DNA from: Acidovorax sp. HDW3
GTDB lineage: Bacteria; Pseudomonadota; Gammaproteobacteria; Burkholderiales; Burkholderiaceae_C
Direction of reading: 5' to 3'
Assembly: GCF_011303755.1 (NCBI RefSeq)
Contig: NZ_CP049885.1
Span: 2,586,001-2,650,000, forward strand
Length of the DNA: 64,000 nt
Position numbers and translations under genes: made by a program. Positions within the stretch are counted from its first letter, which is position 1. Every line of letters starts with the position of its first letter. Of this stretch, positions 7,656-18,254 are shown one piece after another. Below the pieces are notes generated by a model. The model saw only the letters and a list, made by a program, of their open reading frames with translations. It was not told where the DNA came from and searched no databases.

Positions 7656-9206
7656 TCACTGCGGTGTCCGCGCCTCCTGCGCCATTTCGCGCGCGATCCA
7701 GGCTTCGACCCGCTGGCGCGCGCGCCGTGCCTGGCGCTGCAGGCGCGCATCCTCAGCGTCGAGCACGCGGTACAGGCTGACCATGACCAGCACCAGCAGC
7801 AGCGCAAACGGCAGCGCCGCCAGGGTGATCAGGCCCTGCAGCGCCTGCAGGCCGCCGGCGAGCAGCAGCACGGCCGCGATCAGCGCCACCGCCAGCCCCC
7901 AGACCACGCGCCGCGCCAGGGGCGGGTCGCCAGCGTGGTCGGTGGACATGCTGGCGAGCACCAGCACCGCCGAATCGGCCGAAGTGACGAAGAACACCAC
8001 CAGCAGCAAGAGCGCCACCAGCGCCAGCAGCCAGCCCAGGGGCAGCTGGCCGAGCAGCACGAAGAGCACCGTCTCGTACCCCTGCGCCAGGGCGGCGAGC
8101 AGATCGACCTGGCCAAAAATCTGCGCCTGCAGCGCTGCGCCGCCAAACACCGCAAACCACGCAAAGCCCAGCAGGCTGGGCGCGAGCACCACGCCAACGA
8201 CGAACTCGCGCACCGTGCGCCCGCGCGAAACGCGGGCGATGAAGGCGCCCACGAAGGGCGACCAGGAAATCCACCAGGCCCAGTAAAACACCGTCCAGTC
8301 AAATGCCCAGGTGCCGTTGGAGAACGGCGACAGGCGCAGGCTCATGGTCACCAGCTGGTTGATGTAGCTGCCCAAGGTGGTGGTGAAGGTGTCGAGGATG
8401 AAGGCCGTGGGCCCGAGCAGCAGCACGGCGCACATCAGCAGCGCCGCCAGCACCAGGTTGGCGTTGGAGAGCCACTTCACGCCGCGCTCGACCCCGCTGA
8501 CGCTCGACGCCATGTACAGGCAAAAGGCGACGCCGATGATGGCCAGCTGCAGCGGCACGCCCGCGCGCAGGCCGAGCACGCGTTCGAGCCCGGCGGCGAT
8601 CTGGATGGTGCCAAAGCCCAGCGTCGTGGCCACGCCAATGGCGGTGGCGACGACGGCGGCAATGTTCACCCCATGCCCCCAAGGCCCCCGGTGGCGCGCG
8701 CCGATGACGGGTTCGAGCATGTCGCTGACCAGCCCGCGCCCACCCCGGTTGTACTGGAACCAGGCCATGGCCAGGCCCATCAGGGCGTAAATCGCCCAGG
8801 GGTGCAGGCCCCAGTGGAAAAAAGCGTAGCGCATGGCCGCGCGCGCGGCCTCGGGCGTGGCCGCCGTCAGCCCCTCGGGCGGCTTGGCGTAGTGCGAGAT
8901 CGGCTCGGCTGCGCCCCAGAACACCAGGCCGATGCCCATGCCGGTGGCAAAGAGCATGGCCAGCCAGCTGCGGTGCGAGAACGCGGGCTCGGCATCCTCG
9001 CCGCCAATGCGCAGCCGCCCCAGGCGGCCAAACGCCAGGTAGAGCAAAAACGCCAGCACCATGAACACCACCAGCAGGTACAGCCAGCCGGTGCTGCGCA
9101 CCACGGGCGCGAGCAGCGCCTGCATGGCGGCGCCAAACGCCTGCGGCGCCAGTCCCGCCAAGCCCACCAGGGCAATGACGAGGGCGATGGAGATACGGTA
9201 GACCAT
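7656..9206 (-). CDS. BCCT-family transporter (betaine/carnitine/choline type)
   Basis: A 516-residue secondary transporter with about 12 membrane segments. Family hallmarks are GMGIGLVFWGAAEP and the signature region FYWAWWISWSPFVGAF followed by ISRGRT-like IARVSRGRTVREF. BCCT proteins import quaternary ammonium compounds such as glycine betaine or choline, driven by sodium or proton gradients, often for osmoprotection. The start at 9206 is preferred because GGAGGGG lies just upstream of MVYRIS; the frame is open to 9278. It lies between hisD and hisC and has no recognisable link to histidine synthesis. The substrate cannot be assigned. Confidence 0.9.
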   Translation of the reverse strand: MVYRISIALVIALVGLAGLAPQAFGAAMQALLAPVVRSTGWLYLLVVFMVLAFLLYLAFGRLGRLRIGGEDAEPAFSHRSWLAMLFATGMGIGLVFWGAAEPISHYAKPPEGLTAATPEAARAAMRYAFFHWGLHPWAIYALMGLAMAWFQYNRGGRGLVSDMLEPVIGARHRGPWGHGVNIAAVVATAIGVATTLGFGTIQIAAGLERVLGLRAGVPLQLAIIGVAFCLYMASSVSGVERGVKWLSNANLVLAALLMCAVLLLGPTAFILDTFTTTLGSYINQLVTMSLRLSPFSNGTWAFDWTVFYWAWWISWSPFVGAFIARVSRGRTVREFVVGVVLAPSLLGFAWFAVFGGAALQAQIFGQVDLLAALAQGYETVLFVLLGQLPLGWLLALVALLLLVVFFVTSADSAVLVLASMSTDHAGDPPLARRVVWGLAVALIAAVLLLAGGLQALQGLITLAALPFALLLVLVMVSLYRVLDAEDARLQRQARRARQRVEAWIAREMAQEARTPQ

Positions 9207-9475
9207 AGGCCCCTCCATAAAAAGAACCCACCCACCAGCCCACCAGGGCTGCTGCAACATGAAAAAGCAGGCGCCCAAAGCGCATCAAGGGATGCAGGGC
9301 ATCAAGGCTGGCTGCTGCGACCAGGCCACAAGGGGGCCGTCAGGCAGCGCGCGCCAGGGGCAGAAGGCGCACTCCGAAAGAGCGCGTTCTGTGCTCTCAA
9401 GGGAGAGCAGCGGGCGGGAGTTTGACAACAAGGCGGCAGACCACAGGCCGTGGTAGCGCCAAAGACAGGAAGGGG
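9207..9475. other. 269-bp gap without recognisable gene
   Basis: This lies between the TDT transporter stop and the BCCT transporter start, both on the - strand. No conserved protein, RNA gene or clear terminator was seen. The part nearest 9206 carries the GGAGGGG ribosome binding site and presumably the BCCT promoter. Confidence 0.5.
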
Positions 9476-10567
9476 CTATTTTACCGGCCAGCGCAAAACG
9501 CTGCGCACCAGCCGGCGCAGCATCCCTACAAACGCCAGCGCCCAGGCGGCCAGCGCCACCCACCAAAACACCTGCGGCAGGCTGCGCAAAAAGCCAAATT
9601 CCATCGCCTTGTCCATCTGCCAGGTACTGGCGGCGTACATGCCCAGCGGGAACACTGCGCCCCAGTACAGCGGGTCGTAATGCAGCGGAAAGCGCCGGTA
9701 CACATGGCGCCAAATGCCCAACACCAGCAGCATCGGAATCCACCAGGTGCCCGTGGCCCAGTACAGCAGCGTAAAGCCCTTCACAAACGGCAGCAGCTGC
9801 GCCAGAAACGGCGCGTGCGGCGCGTTTTGAATCAAGAGCGCGCCCGCCAGCGTGGAGATCGCCATGGCGCCCATATTGATCCAGTACGGCGGCGACAGGT
9901 CGCTGGGCGCGAAACGGAAAAAGGTGTAGCGGTAGAAGATGAGCGACATCATCCAGATGTAGAGCATTCCGCCCCACAGCCACATCGACAGCGCCAGCAA
10001 ATTCAGTTCGAGCCGCAGCGGCTGGCCAATGCGCGCGGCCAACAGGCAGCTGCTGACGGCCAGCGACTGTGTGGCCACCACCGCCAGCAGCCAGGCACCG
10101 CTGATGCCCTTGTCCAGCGGCGGCTTGTCCTGCTTGACGGTAAAAGCGGCAAAGATGGTGTAGGTCAGCAGCAGCCACAGCAGCACCGCCAGCGCCCACA
10201 GTGCCACGCCCAGCGGCAGGCATTCGAGCTGCACCATGGCCTGGCTGGCCAAAATGCCGGAGGCCGCCACGGTGGTAAAAAACCCCGGCCCGCGCAGGTG
10301 GTCGATCAAGTCGCGCCCGAACTGCTGCGGGTAACACCAGGCACGCAGGCCATACAGCAGACACAGCCCGGCGTACTGCAGCAGGTTGAGCCACAGCAGC
10401 GCCTGCGCCAGCAGCGCACGCCCCATCATGTGCGCGCCCAGGGCAATGATGCCGGTGGCCATGACCAGGCCAAAGTAGGCCGGAGAAAGCTCCGCCAGCG
10501 GCGCGTTCCAGGGGGCAGCATCCACTGGCGCCAAAGGCCGGGGCGGGGGAGATGGTGGCATCGTCAT
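9476..10567 (-). CDS. TDT-family transporter (TehA/C4-dicarboxylate/SLAC1-like)
   Basis: A 363-residue membrane protein with about ten hydrophobic helices, of the tellurite-resistance/dicarboxylate transporter (TDT) family. The first helix has the family-like LAELSPAYFGLVMATGIIALG, and later segments include WGGMLYIWMMSLIFYRYTFF and HYDPLYWGAVFPLGMYA. Members move malate-type dicarboxylates, sulfite or chloride; the substrate here is unknown. The gene starts 35 bp after the hisD stop on the same strand and could be co-transcribed with hisD. It is the first of four non-his genes between hisD and hisC. Confidence 0.82.
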   Translation of the reverse strand: MTMPPSPPPRPLAPVDAAPWNAPLAELSPAYFGLVMATGIIALGAHMMGRALLAQALLWLNLLQYAGLCLLYGLRAWCYPQQFGRDLIDHLRGPGFFTTVAASGILASQAMVQLECLPLGVALWALAVLLWLLLTYTIFAAFTVKQDKPPLDKGISGAWLLAVVATQSLAVSSCLLAARIGQPLRLELNLLALSMWLWGGMLYIWMMSLIFYRYTFFRFAPSDLSPPYWINMGAMAISTLAGALLIQNAPHAPFLAQLLPFVKGFTLLYWATGTWWIPMLLVLGIWRHVYRRFPLHYDPLYWGAVFPLGMYAASTWQMDKAMEFGFLRSLPQVFWWVALAAWALAFVGMLRRLVRSVLRWPVK

Positions 10568-10602
10568 CCTCCTGCGCGGGCCAAGGGGTACAGATCAGGA
10601 AG

Positions 10603-11922
10603 TCAGGCTTTGAGCCGCATTTCCGCCGCCCGCGCGTGCCCCTGCAGGCCCTCGCCGTGCGCCAGCACGCTGGCGATGCGGCCCAGGGTTTGCGCGCCCG
10701 CTTCGCTCACTTCAATCAAGCTGCTGCGCTTTTGGAAGTCGTACACGCCCAGGGGGGACGAGAAGCGCGCCGTGCCGCTGGTCGGCAGCACATGGTTGGG
10801 CCCGGCGCAGTAGTCGCCCAGGCTCTCGCTGGTGTAGGCGCCCAGGAAGATGGCGCCGGCGTGCTTGAGCAACGGCTCCCAGCGGTGCGGCTCGCGGCTG
10901 CTCACCTCCAGGTGCTCGGGGGCGATGCGGTTGGAAATGGCGCAGGCCTCTTCCATGCTGCGCGTGTGGATCAGCGCACCGCGCCCGGTCAGGCTCTTGG
11001 CGATGATCTCGGCGCGCGGCATCTCGGGCAGCAGGCGCTCGATCGCGGCTTGCACGGCGGCGATGTAGTCGGCGTCCGGGCACAGCAAAATGCTTTGCGC
11101 CAGCTCGTCGTGCTCGGCCTGGCTGAACAAATCCATGGCCACCCAGTCGGCGGGCGTGCTGCCGTCGGCCAGCACCAAAATTTCCGACGGCCCGGCAATC
11201 ATGTCGATGCCCACCTGGCCGAACACGCGCTTCTTGGCGCTGGCCACATAGGCGTTGCCGGGGCCGGTGATCTTGTCCACCTTCGGCACGGTGGCCGTAC
11301 CGTAGGCCAGCGCCGCCACGGCCTGCGCGCCGCCGATGGTGAAGGCGCGCGTCACGCCCGCCACGTAGGCAGCAGCGAGCACCAGCGGGTTTTTCTCGCC
11401 ACGCGGCGTGGGCACGACCATGATGATTTCGGGCACGCCCGCCACATGCGCCGGAATGGCGTTCATCAGCACACTGCTGGGGTAGGCGGCCTTGCCGCCA
11501 GGCACGTAGATACCCACGCGGTCGAGCGGCGTGACCTTTTGCCCCAAAAGCGTGCCATCGGCGTCGCGGTAGCTCCAGCTCTCGCCGCAGGCTTTTTTCT
11601 GCGCCTCGTGGTACTGGCGCACGCGCGCGGCAGCGGCGCTCAAGGCGTCGCGCTGCGCGGCGGGCAGGGTGTCGAACGCGGCTTTCAATTCCGCCTGCGT
11701 CAGCTCCAGCGCGGCCATGCTGGCGGCCTGCAGGCCATCGAAGCGCGCGGTGTACTCCAGCACCGCCGCGTCGCCGCGCTGGCGCACATCGGCCAGGATG
11801 GCGGCCACGCGCTCCTCAATGGCGGCGTCCTGCTCGGCCGACCAGTGCAGGCGGGCGGCAAAATCTTGCTCAAAAGTGGCGCTAGCCGTTGACAGGAGCG
11901 CGGGAGCAGCTACGAAATTCAT
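10603..11922 (-). CDS. hisD: HisD, histidinol dehydrogenase
   Basis: A 439-residue zinc enzyme that oxidises L-histidinol to L-histidine in two NAD-dependent steps. Family motifs are [46 protein letters not shown] and the metal/active-site region SQAEHDELA and NRIAPEHLE. The first 20 residues ([16 protein letters not shown]) are encoded by a degenerate copy of the dispersed repeat. The ATG overlaps the stop of the upstream yhcG-like gene by 4 nt, so hisD translation is coupled to that gene instead of directly to hisG. Confidence 0.97.
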   Translation of the reverse strand: MNFVAAPALLSTASATFEQDFAARLHWSAEQDAAIEERVAAILADVRQRGDAAVLEYTARFDGLQAASMAALELTQAELKAAFDTLPAAQRDALSAAAARVRQYHEAQKKACGESWSYRDADGTLLGQKVTPLDRVGIYVPGGKAAYPSSVLMNAIPAHVAGVPEIIMVVPTPRGEKNPLVLAAAYVAGVTRAFTIGGAQAVAALAYGTATVPKVDKITGPGNAYVASAKKRVFGQVGIDMIAGPSEILVLADGSTPADWVAMDLFSQAEHDELAQSILLCPDADYIAAVQAAIERLLPEMPRAEIIAKSLTGRGALIHTRSMEEACAISNRIAPEHLEVSSREPHRWEPLLKHAGAIFLGAYTSESLGDYCAGPNHVLPTSGTARFSSPLGVYDFQKRSSLIEVSEAGAQTLGRIASVLAHGEGLQGHARAAEMRLKA

Positions 11923-11924
11923 AG
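11871..11924 (-). repeat. Dispersed palindromic repeat, copy 3 (hisD N-terminus, degenerate)
   Basis: The minus strand reads ATGAATTTCGTAGCTGCT, then CCCGCGCT...CGGCTAGCGCC, a decayed copy of the family. It supplies the hisD start codon and about 16 of the first codons. Confidence 0.55.
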
Positions 11925-12944
11925 TTCTTCAGCCGTCAAATGGTGGGTGTTTTGGAGGTAAAACTCATGCAGCTTGGCCCGCAGCAGGGCTTTGTCGGGC
12001 AGCTGGGTTTGGTATTCGGCAATCAGCGCGGGCGAGGAGCTGCGGCTCAGGGCGTATTCCACCACTTCGTCGTCCTTGCTGGCACACAGCAGCACGCCGA
12101 TGGCCGGGCGCTCGTGCGGCTTCTTCACGTCGCGGTCCAGGGCTTCGAGGTAGAAGTTGAGCTTGCCCAGGTATTCGGGCTCGAAGCGCCCCACTTTCAG
12201 CTCGATCACCACCAGGCTGTTGAGCCCCCGGTGAAAAAACAGCAAATCGAGCGCAAAGTCGCGTCCGCCGACTTGCAGGGGGTATTCGCTGCCGACGAAA
12301 CAAAAATCGCGCCCCAGCTCAATCAGGAAGTCCTTGAGCCGCGCCAGCAGCCCCCGGTGCAAATCGGCTTCGGCATGGCCTTGGGGCAGGCCGAGAAACT
12401 CGACCACATAGCTGTCTTTGAACACGCTGGCGGCGTCGGCGTGGATTTGTGCCACCAAGGGTGAGACTTTTGCCGGGTGCAGCACGGTGCGCTCGAACAG
12501 GGCGGTTTTGAACTGGCGCTCCAGTTCCCGCTTGCTCCATTTTTCCTGGGCCGTCAGGCGCAGGTAGAACTCACGCTCCTCAGGGCGCTTGGCCTGGCCC
12601 AGAATGATGAGGTGGTGCGTCCAGGGGATTTGTCGCACCAGTGGTGCGACAAATTCATTGCCCGCATACGCCTCGTAAAACTGCCGCATCCGAAACAGGT
12701 TGGCGCGCGTAAAACCGCGCAACCCCGGCTGTGCTTGCGCCAGATAGCGGGCCAGTTGCTCGACCACGCCATCGCCCCACTCGGCGGCGGCGATCTTGCC
12801 GCTGATGCGTTCACCGATGTGCCAGTACAGCCCGATCAGCGCGGTATTGACCGCCTGCACCGCCTGCTGGCGGGACTGCGCGATGAGCTGCGCAATGGCG
12901 GCAAAGTCGGCCACGGCAGCGGGCGGCGCAGCACTGGGAGGCAT
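11919..12944 (-). CDS. YhcG-family PDDEXK nuclease-domain protein (DUF1016) spliced into the his operon
   Basis: A 341-residue protein with an N-terminal DUF1016-type helical domain (about 10-160; [30 protein letters not shown]) and a C-terminal PDDEXK nuclease-like domain (about 175-320). Candidate catalytic residues are D233 (in FALDLLFFH) and E248-x-K250 (in [18 protein letters not shown]). YhcG proteins are often found with restriction-modification and other defence genes; their exact biochemical role is unsettled. The start shares one base with the hisG stop (TGATG) and the stop overlaps hisD by 4 nt, so it is fully coupled inside the operon. No role in histidine synthesis is known. Confidence 0.88.
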   Translation of the reverse strand: MPPSAAPPAAVADFAAIAQLIAQSRQQAVQAVNTALIGLYWHIGERISGKIAAAEWGDGVVEQLARYLAQAQPGLRGFTRANLFRMRQFYEAYAGNEFVAPLVRQIPWTHHLIILGQAKRPEEREFYLRLTAQEKWSKRELERQFKTALFERTVLHPAKVSPLVAQIHADAASVFKDSYVVEFLGLPQGHAEADLHRGLLARLKDFLIELGRDFCFVGSEYPLQVGGRDFALDLLFFHRGLNSLVVIELKVGRFEPEYLGKLNFYLEALDRDVKKPHERPAIGVLLCASKDDEVVEYALSRSSSPALIAEYQTQLPDKALLRAKLHEFYLQNTHHLTAEEL

Positions 12945-13579
12945 CAGCCCATCGCCCCGGCAAAGGCTTCGATGATGGGCTTGAGCCGCGCCTGCTTCAA
13001 TTTCAGCGCCGCCTGGTTCACGACCAGGTGGCTACTGATGTCCATGATGCGCTCGACCTCGACCAGGTGGTTGGCCTTCAAGGTGTTGCCGGTCGATACC
13101 AGATCGACGATGGCGTCGGCCATGCCGGTCAGCGGCGCCAGCTCCATGCTGCCGTAGAGCTTGACCATGTCCACGTGTACGCCCTTGCTGGCGAAGAATT
13201 CGCGCGCGATGTGGGTGTACTTGGTGGCCACGCGCAGGCGTGCGCCCTGGCGCACGGCGCCCTGGTAGTCAAAGCCGGCGCGCACGGCCACGCTCACGCG
13301 GCATTTGGCAATTTGCAAATCCAGCGGCTGGAACAGCCCCTGGCCGCCGTGCTCGATGAGGGAATCCTTGCCGGCCACGCCCAGGTCGGCGCCGCCGTAC
13401 TGCACGTAGGTGGGCACGTCGGAGGCGCGCACCAGCACCACGCGCACGTTGTCGTGGTTGGTGGGCAAAATGAGCTTGCGCGATTTCTCCGGGTCTTCGA
13501 GCACCGTGATGCCGGCGGCGGCCAGCAGCGGCAGGGTTTCTTCAAAAATCCGGCCTTTGGACAGAGCCAGGGTAATCAT
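12944..13579 (-). CDS. hisG: HisG, ATP phosphoribosyltransferase, short form
   Basis: A 211-residue catalytic subunit of the first enzyme of histidine synthesis, joining ATP and PRPP. It is the short HisG form, lacking the C-terminal regulatory domain, and so should need the HisZ regulatory subunit, which is not in this window. Motifs include [26 protein letters not shown] and the PRPP site region [18 protein letters not shown]. The start overlaps the murA stop by 4 nt, so hisG is coupled to murA, a linkage known in many betaproteobacteria. Confidence 0.96.
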   Translation of the reverse strand: MITLALSKGRIFEETLPLLAAAGITVLEDPEKSRKLILPTNHDNVRVVLVRASDVPTYVQYGGADLGVAGKDSLIEHGGQGLFQPLDLQIAKCRVSVAVRAGFDYQGAVRQGARLRVATKYTHIAREFFASKGVHVDMVKLYGSMELAPLTGMADAIVDLVSTGNTLKANHLVEVERIMDISSHLVVNQAALKLKQARLKPIIEAFAGAMG

Positions 13580-14853
13580 GTGCTGATCCTTTCAATGTCC
13601 GCGCCCAGGCCGCGCAGCTTGGCCTCCATGGCGTCGTAGCCCCGGTCGAGGTGGTAGATGCGATCGACCACGGTTTCGCCTGCGGCCACCAGGGCGGCGA
13701 TCACCAGGCTGGCCGATGCCCGCAGGTCGGTGGCCATCACCGTCGCGCCCGAGAGCTGCGCCCCCCCCGTCACCGTGGCCACGCGGCCGTCGATGGCGAT
13801 GTGTGCGCCCAGGCGCGCGAGTTCGCTCACGTGCATGAAGCGGTTTTCAAAAATGGTTTCGGCCACCACCGCCGTGCCCTGGGCCACGCAGTTGAGCGCC
13901 ATGAACTGCGCCTGCATGTCGGTCGGAAAGCCCGGGTATTCGGTGGTGCGAAAGCTCTGCGCCTTGAGCTGCGCGCGGCCGGGGCTGCGCACGCCAATGG
14001 CCTCAGCCTGGGCGTCGATCTGCACACCGGCTTCTACCAGCTTGTCGATGACGGCGTCCAGGTGGTCGGCGCGGGCGTGGTGCAGCGTGGCCTGCCCGCC
14101 GGCGGCGGCGATGGCGCACAAGAAGGTGCCGGCCTCGATGCGGTCGGCCACCACCTGGTGCGTGCAGCCGTGCAGCTTGTCCACGCCCTGGATGCGGATG
14201 CGGCTCGTGCCGTGGCCCTCGATCTGCGCGCCCATGGCGATCAGCATCTCGGCCAGGTCGGTAATTTCAGGCTCCTGGGCAGCGTTTTCCAGCACGGTTT
14301 CGCCCTCGGCCAGGGTGGCGGCCATGAGGAAGTTTTCTGTGCCGGTGACGGTCACCATGTCGGTGGTGATGCGCGCGCCCTGCAAGCGCGTGCGCCCCGG
14401 CGGCAGGCTGGCCACCATATAGCCTTGCTCGACGACGATGTGCGCGCCCATGGCCTGCAGGCCCTTGATGTGCTGGTCCACCGGGCGCGCGCCAATCGCG
14501 CAGCCGCCGGGCAGCGACACCCGCGCATGGCCAAAGCGTGCCAACAGCGGCCCCAGCGCCAGCACGGCGGCGCGCATGGTTTTGACGAGCTCGTAGGGGG
14601 CCTCGGGCTTCAAGGTATCGGGCGCGACAAAGCTCATGCCGCCGCGCTCGCCGTGCGTCTCGGTGGCCACGCCCATGTTTTCCAGCAGGCGGCGCATGGT
14701 GCGCACGTCGTGCAGGCGCGGCACGTTGATCAGATGCACGGGCTCGGCGGTGAGCAGCGCCGCGCACATCTCGGGCAGGGCGGCGTTCTTGGCGCCGGAG
14801 ATGGTGACCTCGCCCTGCAAGGGGCGGCCACCGCGAATCAGGAGTTTGTCCAT
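13576..14853 (-). CDS. murA: MurA, UDP-N-acetylglucosamine 1-carboxyvinyltransferase
   Basis: A 425-residue enzyme that transfers enolpyruvate from PEP to UDP-GlcNAc, the first committed step of peptidoglycan synthesis in the cytosol. The catalytic loop [11 protein letters not shown] carries C118, the residue attacked by fosfomycin. The N-terminal [20 protein letters not shown] is typical. It follows the ibaG gene, with a repeat copy in the 80-bp gap, and precedes hisG with a 4-nt overlap. This ibaG-murA neighbourhood is conserved in gamma- and betaproteobacteria. Confidence 0.97.
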   Translation of the reverse strand: MDKLLIRGGRPLQGEVTISGAKNAALPEMCAALLTAEPVHLINVPRLHDVRTMRRLLENMGVATETHGERGGMSFVAPDTLKPEAPYELVKTMRAAVLALGPLLARFGHARVSLPGGCAIGARPVDQHIKGLQAMGAHIVVEQGYMVASLPPGRTRLQGARITTDMVTVTGTENFLMAATLAEGETVLENAAQEPEITDLAEMLIAMGAQIEGHGTSRIRIQGVDKLHGCTHQVVADRIEAGTFLCAIAAAGGQATLHHARADHLDAVIDKLVEAGVQIDAQAEAIGVRSPGRAQLKAQSFRTTEYPGFPTDMQAQFMALNCVAQGTAVVAETIFENRFMHVSELARLGAHIAIDGRVATVTGGAQLSGATVMATDLRASASLVIAALVAAGETVVDRIYHLDRGYDAMEAKLRGLGADIERIST

Positions 14854-14865
14854 GACGGTTTGGAG

Positions 14866-14920
14866 CCAAATAGGGCTCTAGCGCTTACCAGGCAAGCGCT
14901 AGCAGCTATCAAATCAGTAG
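14866..14920 (-). repeat. Dispersed palindromic repeat, copy 4 (ibaG-murA gap), best-preserved stem
   Basis: A perfect 9-bp inverted repeat CTAGCGCTT (14878-14886) and AAGCGCTAG (14894-14902) encloses a 7-nt loop. The minus strand continues the family consensus GATTTGATAGCTGCTAGCGC. This copy fills most of the gap between ibaG and murA, so it would form a hairpin in the operon mRNA. Confidence 0.85.
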
Positions 14921-14933
14921 TAAGCAGAATCCA

Positions 14934-15179
14934 TCAGCCCTGCTGCGCTGCCGCCCATTCGGCCGGCGTGAAAGTCTTCATGGACAGGGCGTGCACCTCG
15001 TCGCGCGCCATCTTGTCGCCCAGGGTGGCGTACACGCGCTGGTGGCGCTGGATGGCGCGCTTGCCCTCGAATTCGGGCGAGACGATGACGGCGTACCAGT
15101 GGCGGCCATCGCCCTCCAGGGTGATGTAGTCGCAGGGCAGGTGGGCGCTGATGGTGGCTTTGATGTCGTCGGCGGTCAT
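14934..15179 (-). CDS. ibaG: IbaG/BolA-family protein
   Basis: An 81-residue BolA-family protein. The central HWYAVIVSPEFEGKRAIQRHQRVYATLGD carries the conserved histidine region used by BolA proteins to bind iron-sulfur clusters together with monothiol glutaredoxins. The C-terminus has the family-like EVHALSMKTFTPAEW. The start at 15179 is chosen because the upstream part of the frame overlaps the permease gene. Position between an ABC exporter/mla block and murA matches ibaG of E. coli. Confidence 0.9.
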   Translation of the reverse strand: MTADDIKATISAHLPCDYITLEGDGRHWYAVIVSPEFEGKRAIQRHQRVYATLGDKMARDEVHALSMKTFTPAEWAAAQQG

Positions 15180-15199
15180 GGCAAGTCCAGGAGAAAGGG

Positions 15200-15951
15200 T
15201 CAATGGCGGATTTTGTAGCCGGTGCGCAGCAGGCGCAGGGCCAGCCAGCTCACCGCAGCCCAGGCGCTGGCGACGATGGCCAGGCTGATCCAGGGCGAGA
15301 CGTCGCTGCGGCCAAAAAAGCCGTAGCGAAAGCCGTCGATCATGTAGAAAAACGGGTTGAAACGGCTGGCCTGCTGCCAAAACGGCGGCAGGGAGTGAAT
15401 GGAGTAAAACACGCCCGAGAGAAACGTCATGGGCATGACGATGAAGTTCTGGAACGACGCCATCTGGTCGAACTTGTCGGCCCACAGGCCGGCGATGACG
15501 CCCAGCGTCGCCAAAAGCGCCGCGCCCAGCAGGGCAAAGGTAATGATCCACAGCGGCGCGGCAAATTCGGGCCGCGCAAACGCCAGGGTGACGGCAAACA
15601 CCCCCAGGCCCACGAGCAGCCCGCGCAGCACCGACGAGCCGACGTAGGCCGCAAACCAGGCCCAGTGCGACAGCGGTGTGAGCAGCACGAACACCAGGTT
15701 GCCCATGATCTTGCTCTGAATCAGGCTCGACGAGCTGTTGGCAAAGGCGTTCTGCAGCACGCTCATCATCACCAGGCCGGGCACCAGGAAGGCGGTGTAG
15801 CTGATGCTGCCGTACACCTTGGCGCTGCCTTCGAGCACGTGGCTGAAGATCAGCAGGTAGAGCACGGCGGTGAGCACCGGCGCAGCCACGGTCTGGAAGG
15901 CGACCTTCCAAAAGCGCAGCACCTCTTTGTAGAACAGGGTTTGCCAGCCGG

Positions 15952-15955
<4 letters not shown>
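15200..15955 (-). CDS. yadH: ABC-2 type transporter permease (YadH-like)
   Basis: A 251-residue inner-membrane permease with six predicted helices, ABC-2 class. The motif FNPFFYMIDGFRYGFFG before the last helix is characteristic of YadH/NodJ-like permeases. It is coupled by a 4-nt overlap to the ATP-binding subunit upstream. The exported substrate is unknown. The pair is regularly found between mla genes and ibaG-murA in relatives, which suggests a role in the cell envelope, but this is inference from context. Confidence 0.9.
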
Positions 15956-16869
<914 letters not shown>

Positions 16870-16918
16870 AGGGAACCGGCCATTTTACGGGCAGGTTCCC
16901 ACCCCTGCCGGGCCGGGG

Positions 16919-18205
16919 TCAGTCGGTATCGGCGGAGGACAGCACGACGCAGTCGCGCCCGCGCCGTTTGGCAGCGTACAGGGCGCGGTCGGCACGCAAA
17001 AACATGCCGTCGAAACCGCCATCGCCTGCCGCCAGCAAGGTCACGCCAAAGCTGGCGCTGATGCGCAGATTGGGGGCCAGCGCGTCCAGCGGCAAACTCG
17101 CCACCAGCACCCGCAGGCGTTCGGCAATGGCGCCAGCGCCGGCCAGGTCGGTCTCGGGCAGCAAAATGCAAAATTCCTCGCCCCCCGTGCGCGCGCACAG
17201 GTCGGTGCTGCGCAGCACGCTCTGGCAGCAGGCGGCAAAGGCGCGCAGCACGTGGTCGCCCATGGGGTGGCCGTAGGCGTCGTTGACCTCTTTGAAGTGG
17301 TCGATGTCCATGGTCATGAGCGCCAGCGGCTGGCCATGGCGGCGGCTGCGTTCGAGCTCGCGCTCGGCCTGCGCCCAGAAGCTGCGCCGGTTGGCCAGGC
17401 CCGTGAGGCTGTCGCTGCTCGCTTGCTGCTGCAGCTGCTCCTTGAGTTCGTGCAGCTCGGTGATGTCGGTGCTCAGGCCGATGACGGCGGGCAAACCGTC
17501 GGGCATCTGCCAGGGCACGATCACGCTCCAGTAGTGGCGCAGCCGCCCCTGCGCGTCGCACAGCGATTCTTCGCTCGTCTGGCGCTGCCCGCTGGCGATG
17601 ATGGCCCGGTCTTGCGCCCAGAATTTGTCGGCCAGCGCCTGCGGCAGCAGCTCGGTATCGCGCTGACCCACGATGTGCTCGACGGGACGCCCGAGCATCT
17701 GCGCCAGCGGCTGGTTGGCGTAGCGAAAGCACCGCTGGCTGTCCTTGACGTAAACCAGGGCGTCGGTGTTGTCGAGGATGGTGTCGAGCAACTCTTTTTG
17801 CTCGCGCAGCGCGTCTTCGAGACGCTTTTTCTCGGTGATGTCGTGCGAGATGCCGAGCATTCCAGTGATGCGCCCCGCCGCGTCGCGCAGCGGCTTCTTG
17901 ATCGACCAGTAGGTGCGCAGCTCGCCGGTGGCGCGGATGAGGTTGCTTTCCTCGCGCGCCAGGGTCTCGCCATCGTGCAGCACGCGCAAATCCGTGGCGC
18001 GCAGGGCCTGGCCGATGGCGTCGGGCAGCTCGACAAAATCGCCAAATTCACGCCCGAGCACCGCCTCCAGCGGGTAGCCACCAAGCAAGTCCAGCACCAG
18101 CTGGTTGGCGTAGGTGTAGCGCCCCTGCAGGTCGGTGGTGTAAACGAAGGCGCCCACTTCATCGAGCAGCAGGCGGTAAGCATCGGGCGAGGAGGACTGG
18201 GGCAT
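16919..18205 (-). CDS. PAS-PAS-GGEEF diguanylate cyclase
   Basis: A 428-residue signalling protein: PAS domain 1 (about 8-125), PAS domain 2 (about 135-255), then a GGDEF domain (about 262-425). The active site is GGEEF (341-345) and an intact inhibitory I-site R-x-x-D (RSTD, 332-335) lies exactly five residues before it, so it should make c-di-GMP from two GTP under product inhibition. No membrane segment is visible, so it is probably a soluble sensor; the PAS ligand is unknown. The ATG at 18205 is chosen over upstream frame extension into mlaB. It sits between mlaB and yadG, breaking an otherwise conserved envelope cluster. Confidence 0.93.
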   Translation of the reverse strand: MPQSSSPDAYRLLLDEVGAFVYTTDLQGRYTYANQLVLDLLGGYPLEAVLGREFGDFVELPDAIGQALRATDLRVLHDGETLAREESNLIRATGELRTYWSIKKPLRDAAGRITGMLGISHDITEKKRLEDALREQKELLDTILDNTDALVYVKDSQRCFRYANQPLAQMLGRPVEHIVGQRDTELLPQALADKFWAQDRAIIASGQRQTSEESLCDAQGRLRHYWSVIVPWQMPDGLPAVIGLSTDITELHELKEQLQQQASSDSLTGLANRRSFWAQAERELERSRRHGQPLALMTMDIDHFKEVNDAYGHPMGDHVLRAFAACCQSVLRSTDLCARTGGEEFCILLPETDLAGAGAIAERLRVLVASLPLDALAPNLRISASFGVTLLAAGDGGFDGMFLRADRALYAAKRRGRDCVVLSSADTD

Positions 18206-18254
18206 AGTCGGCGCACAGACAGCAGCACACAAAACCCCAGTATGCACAAAACGG

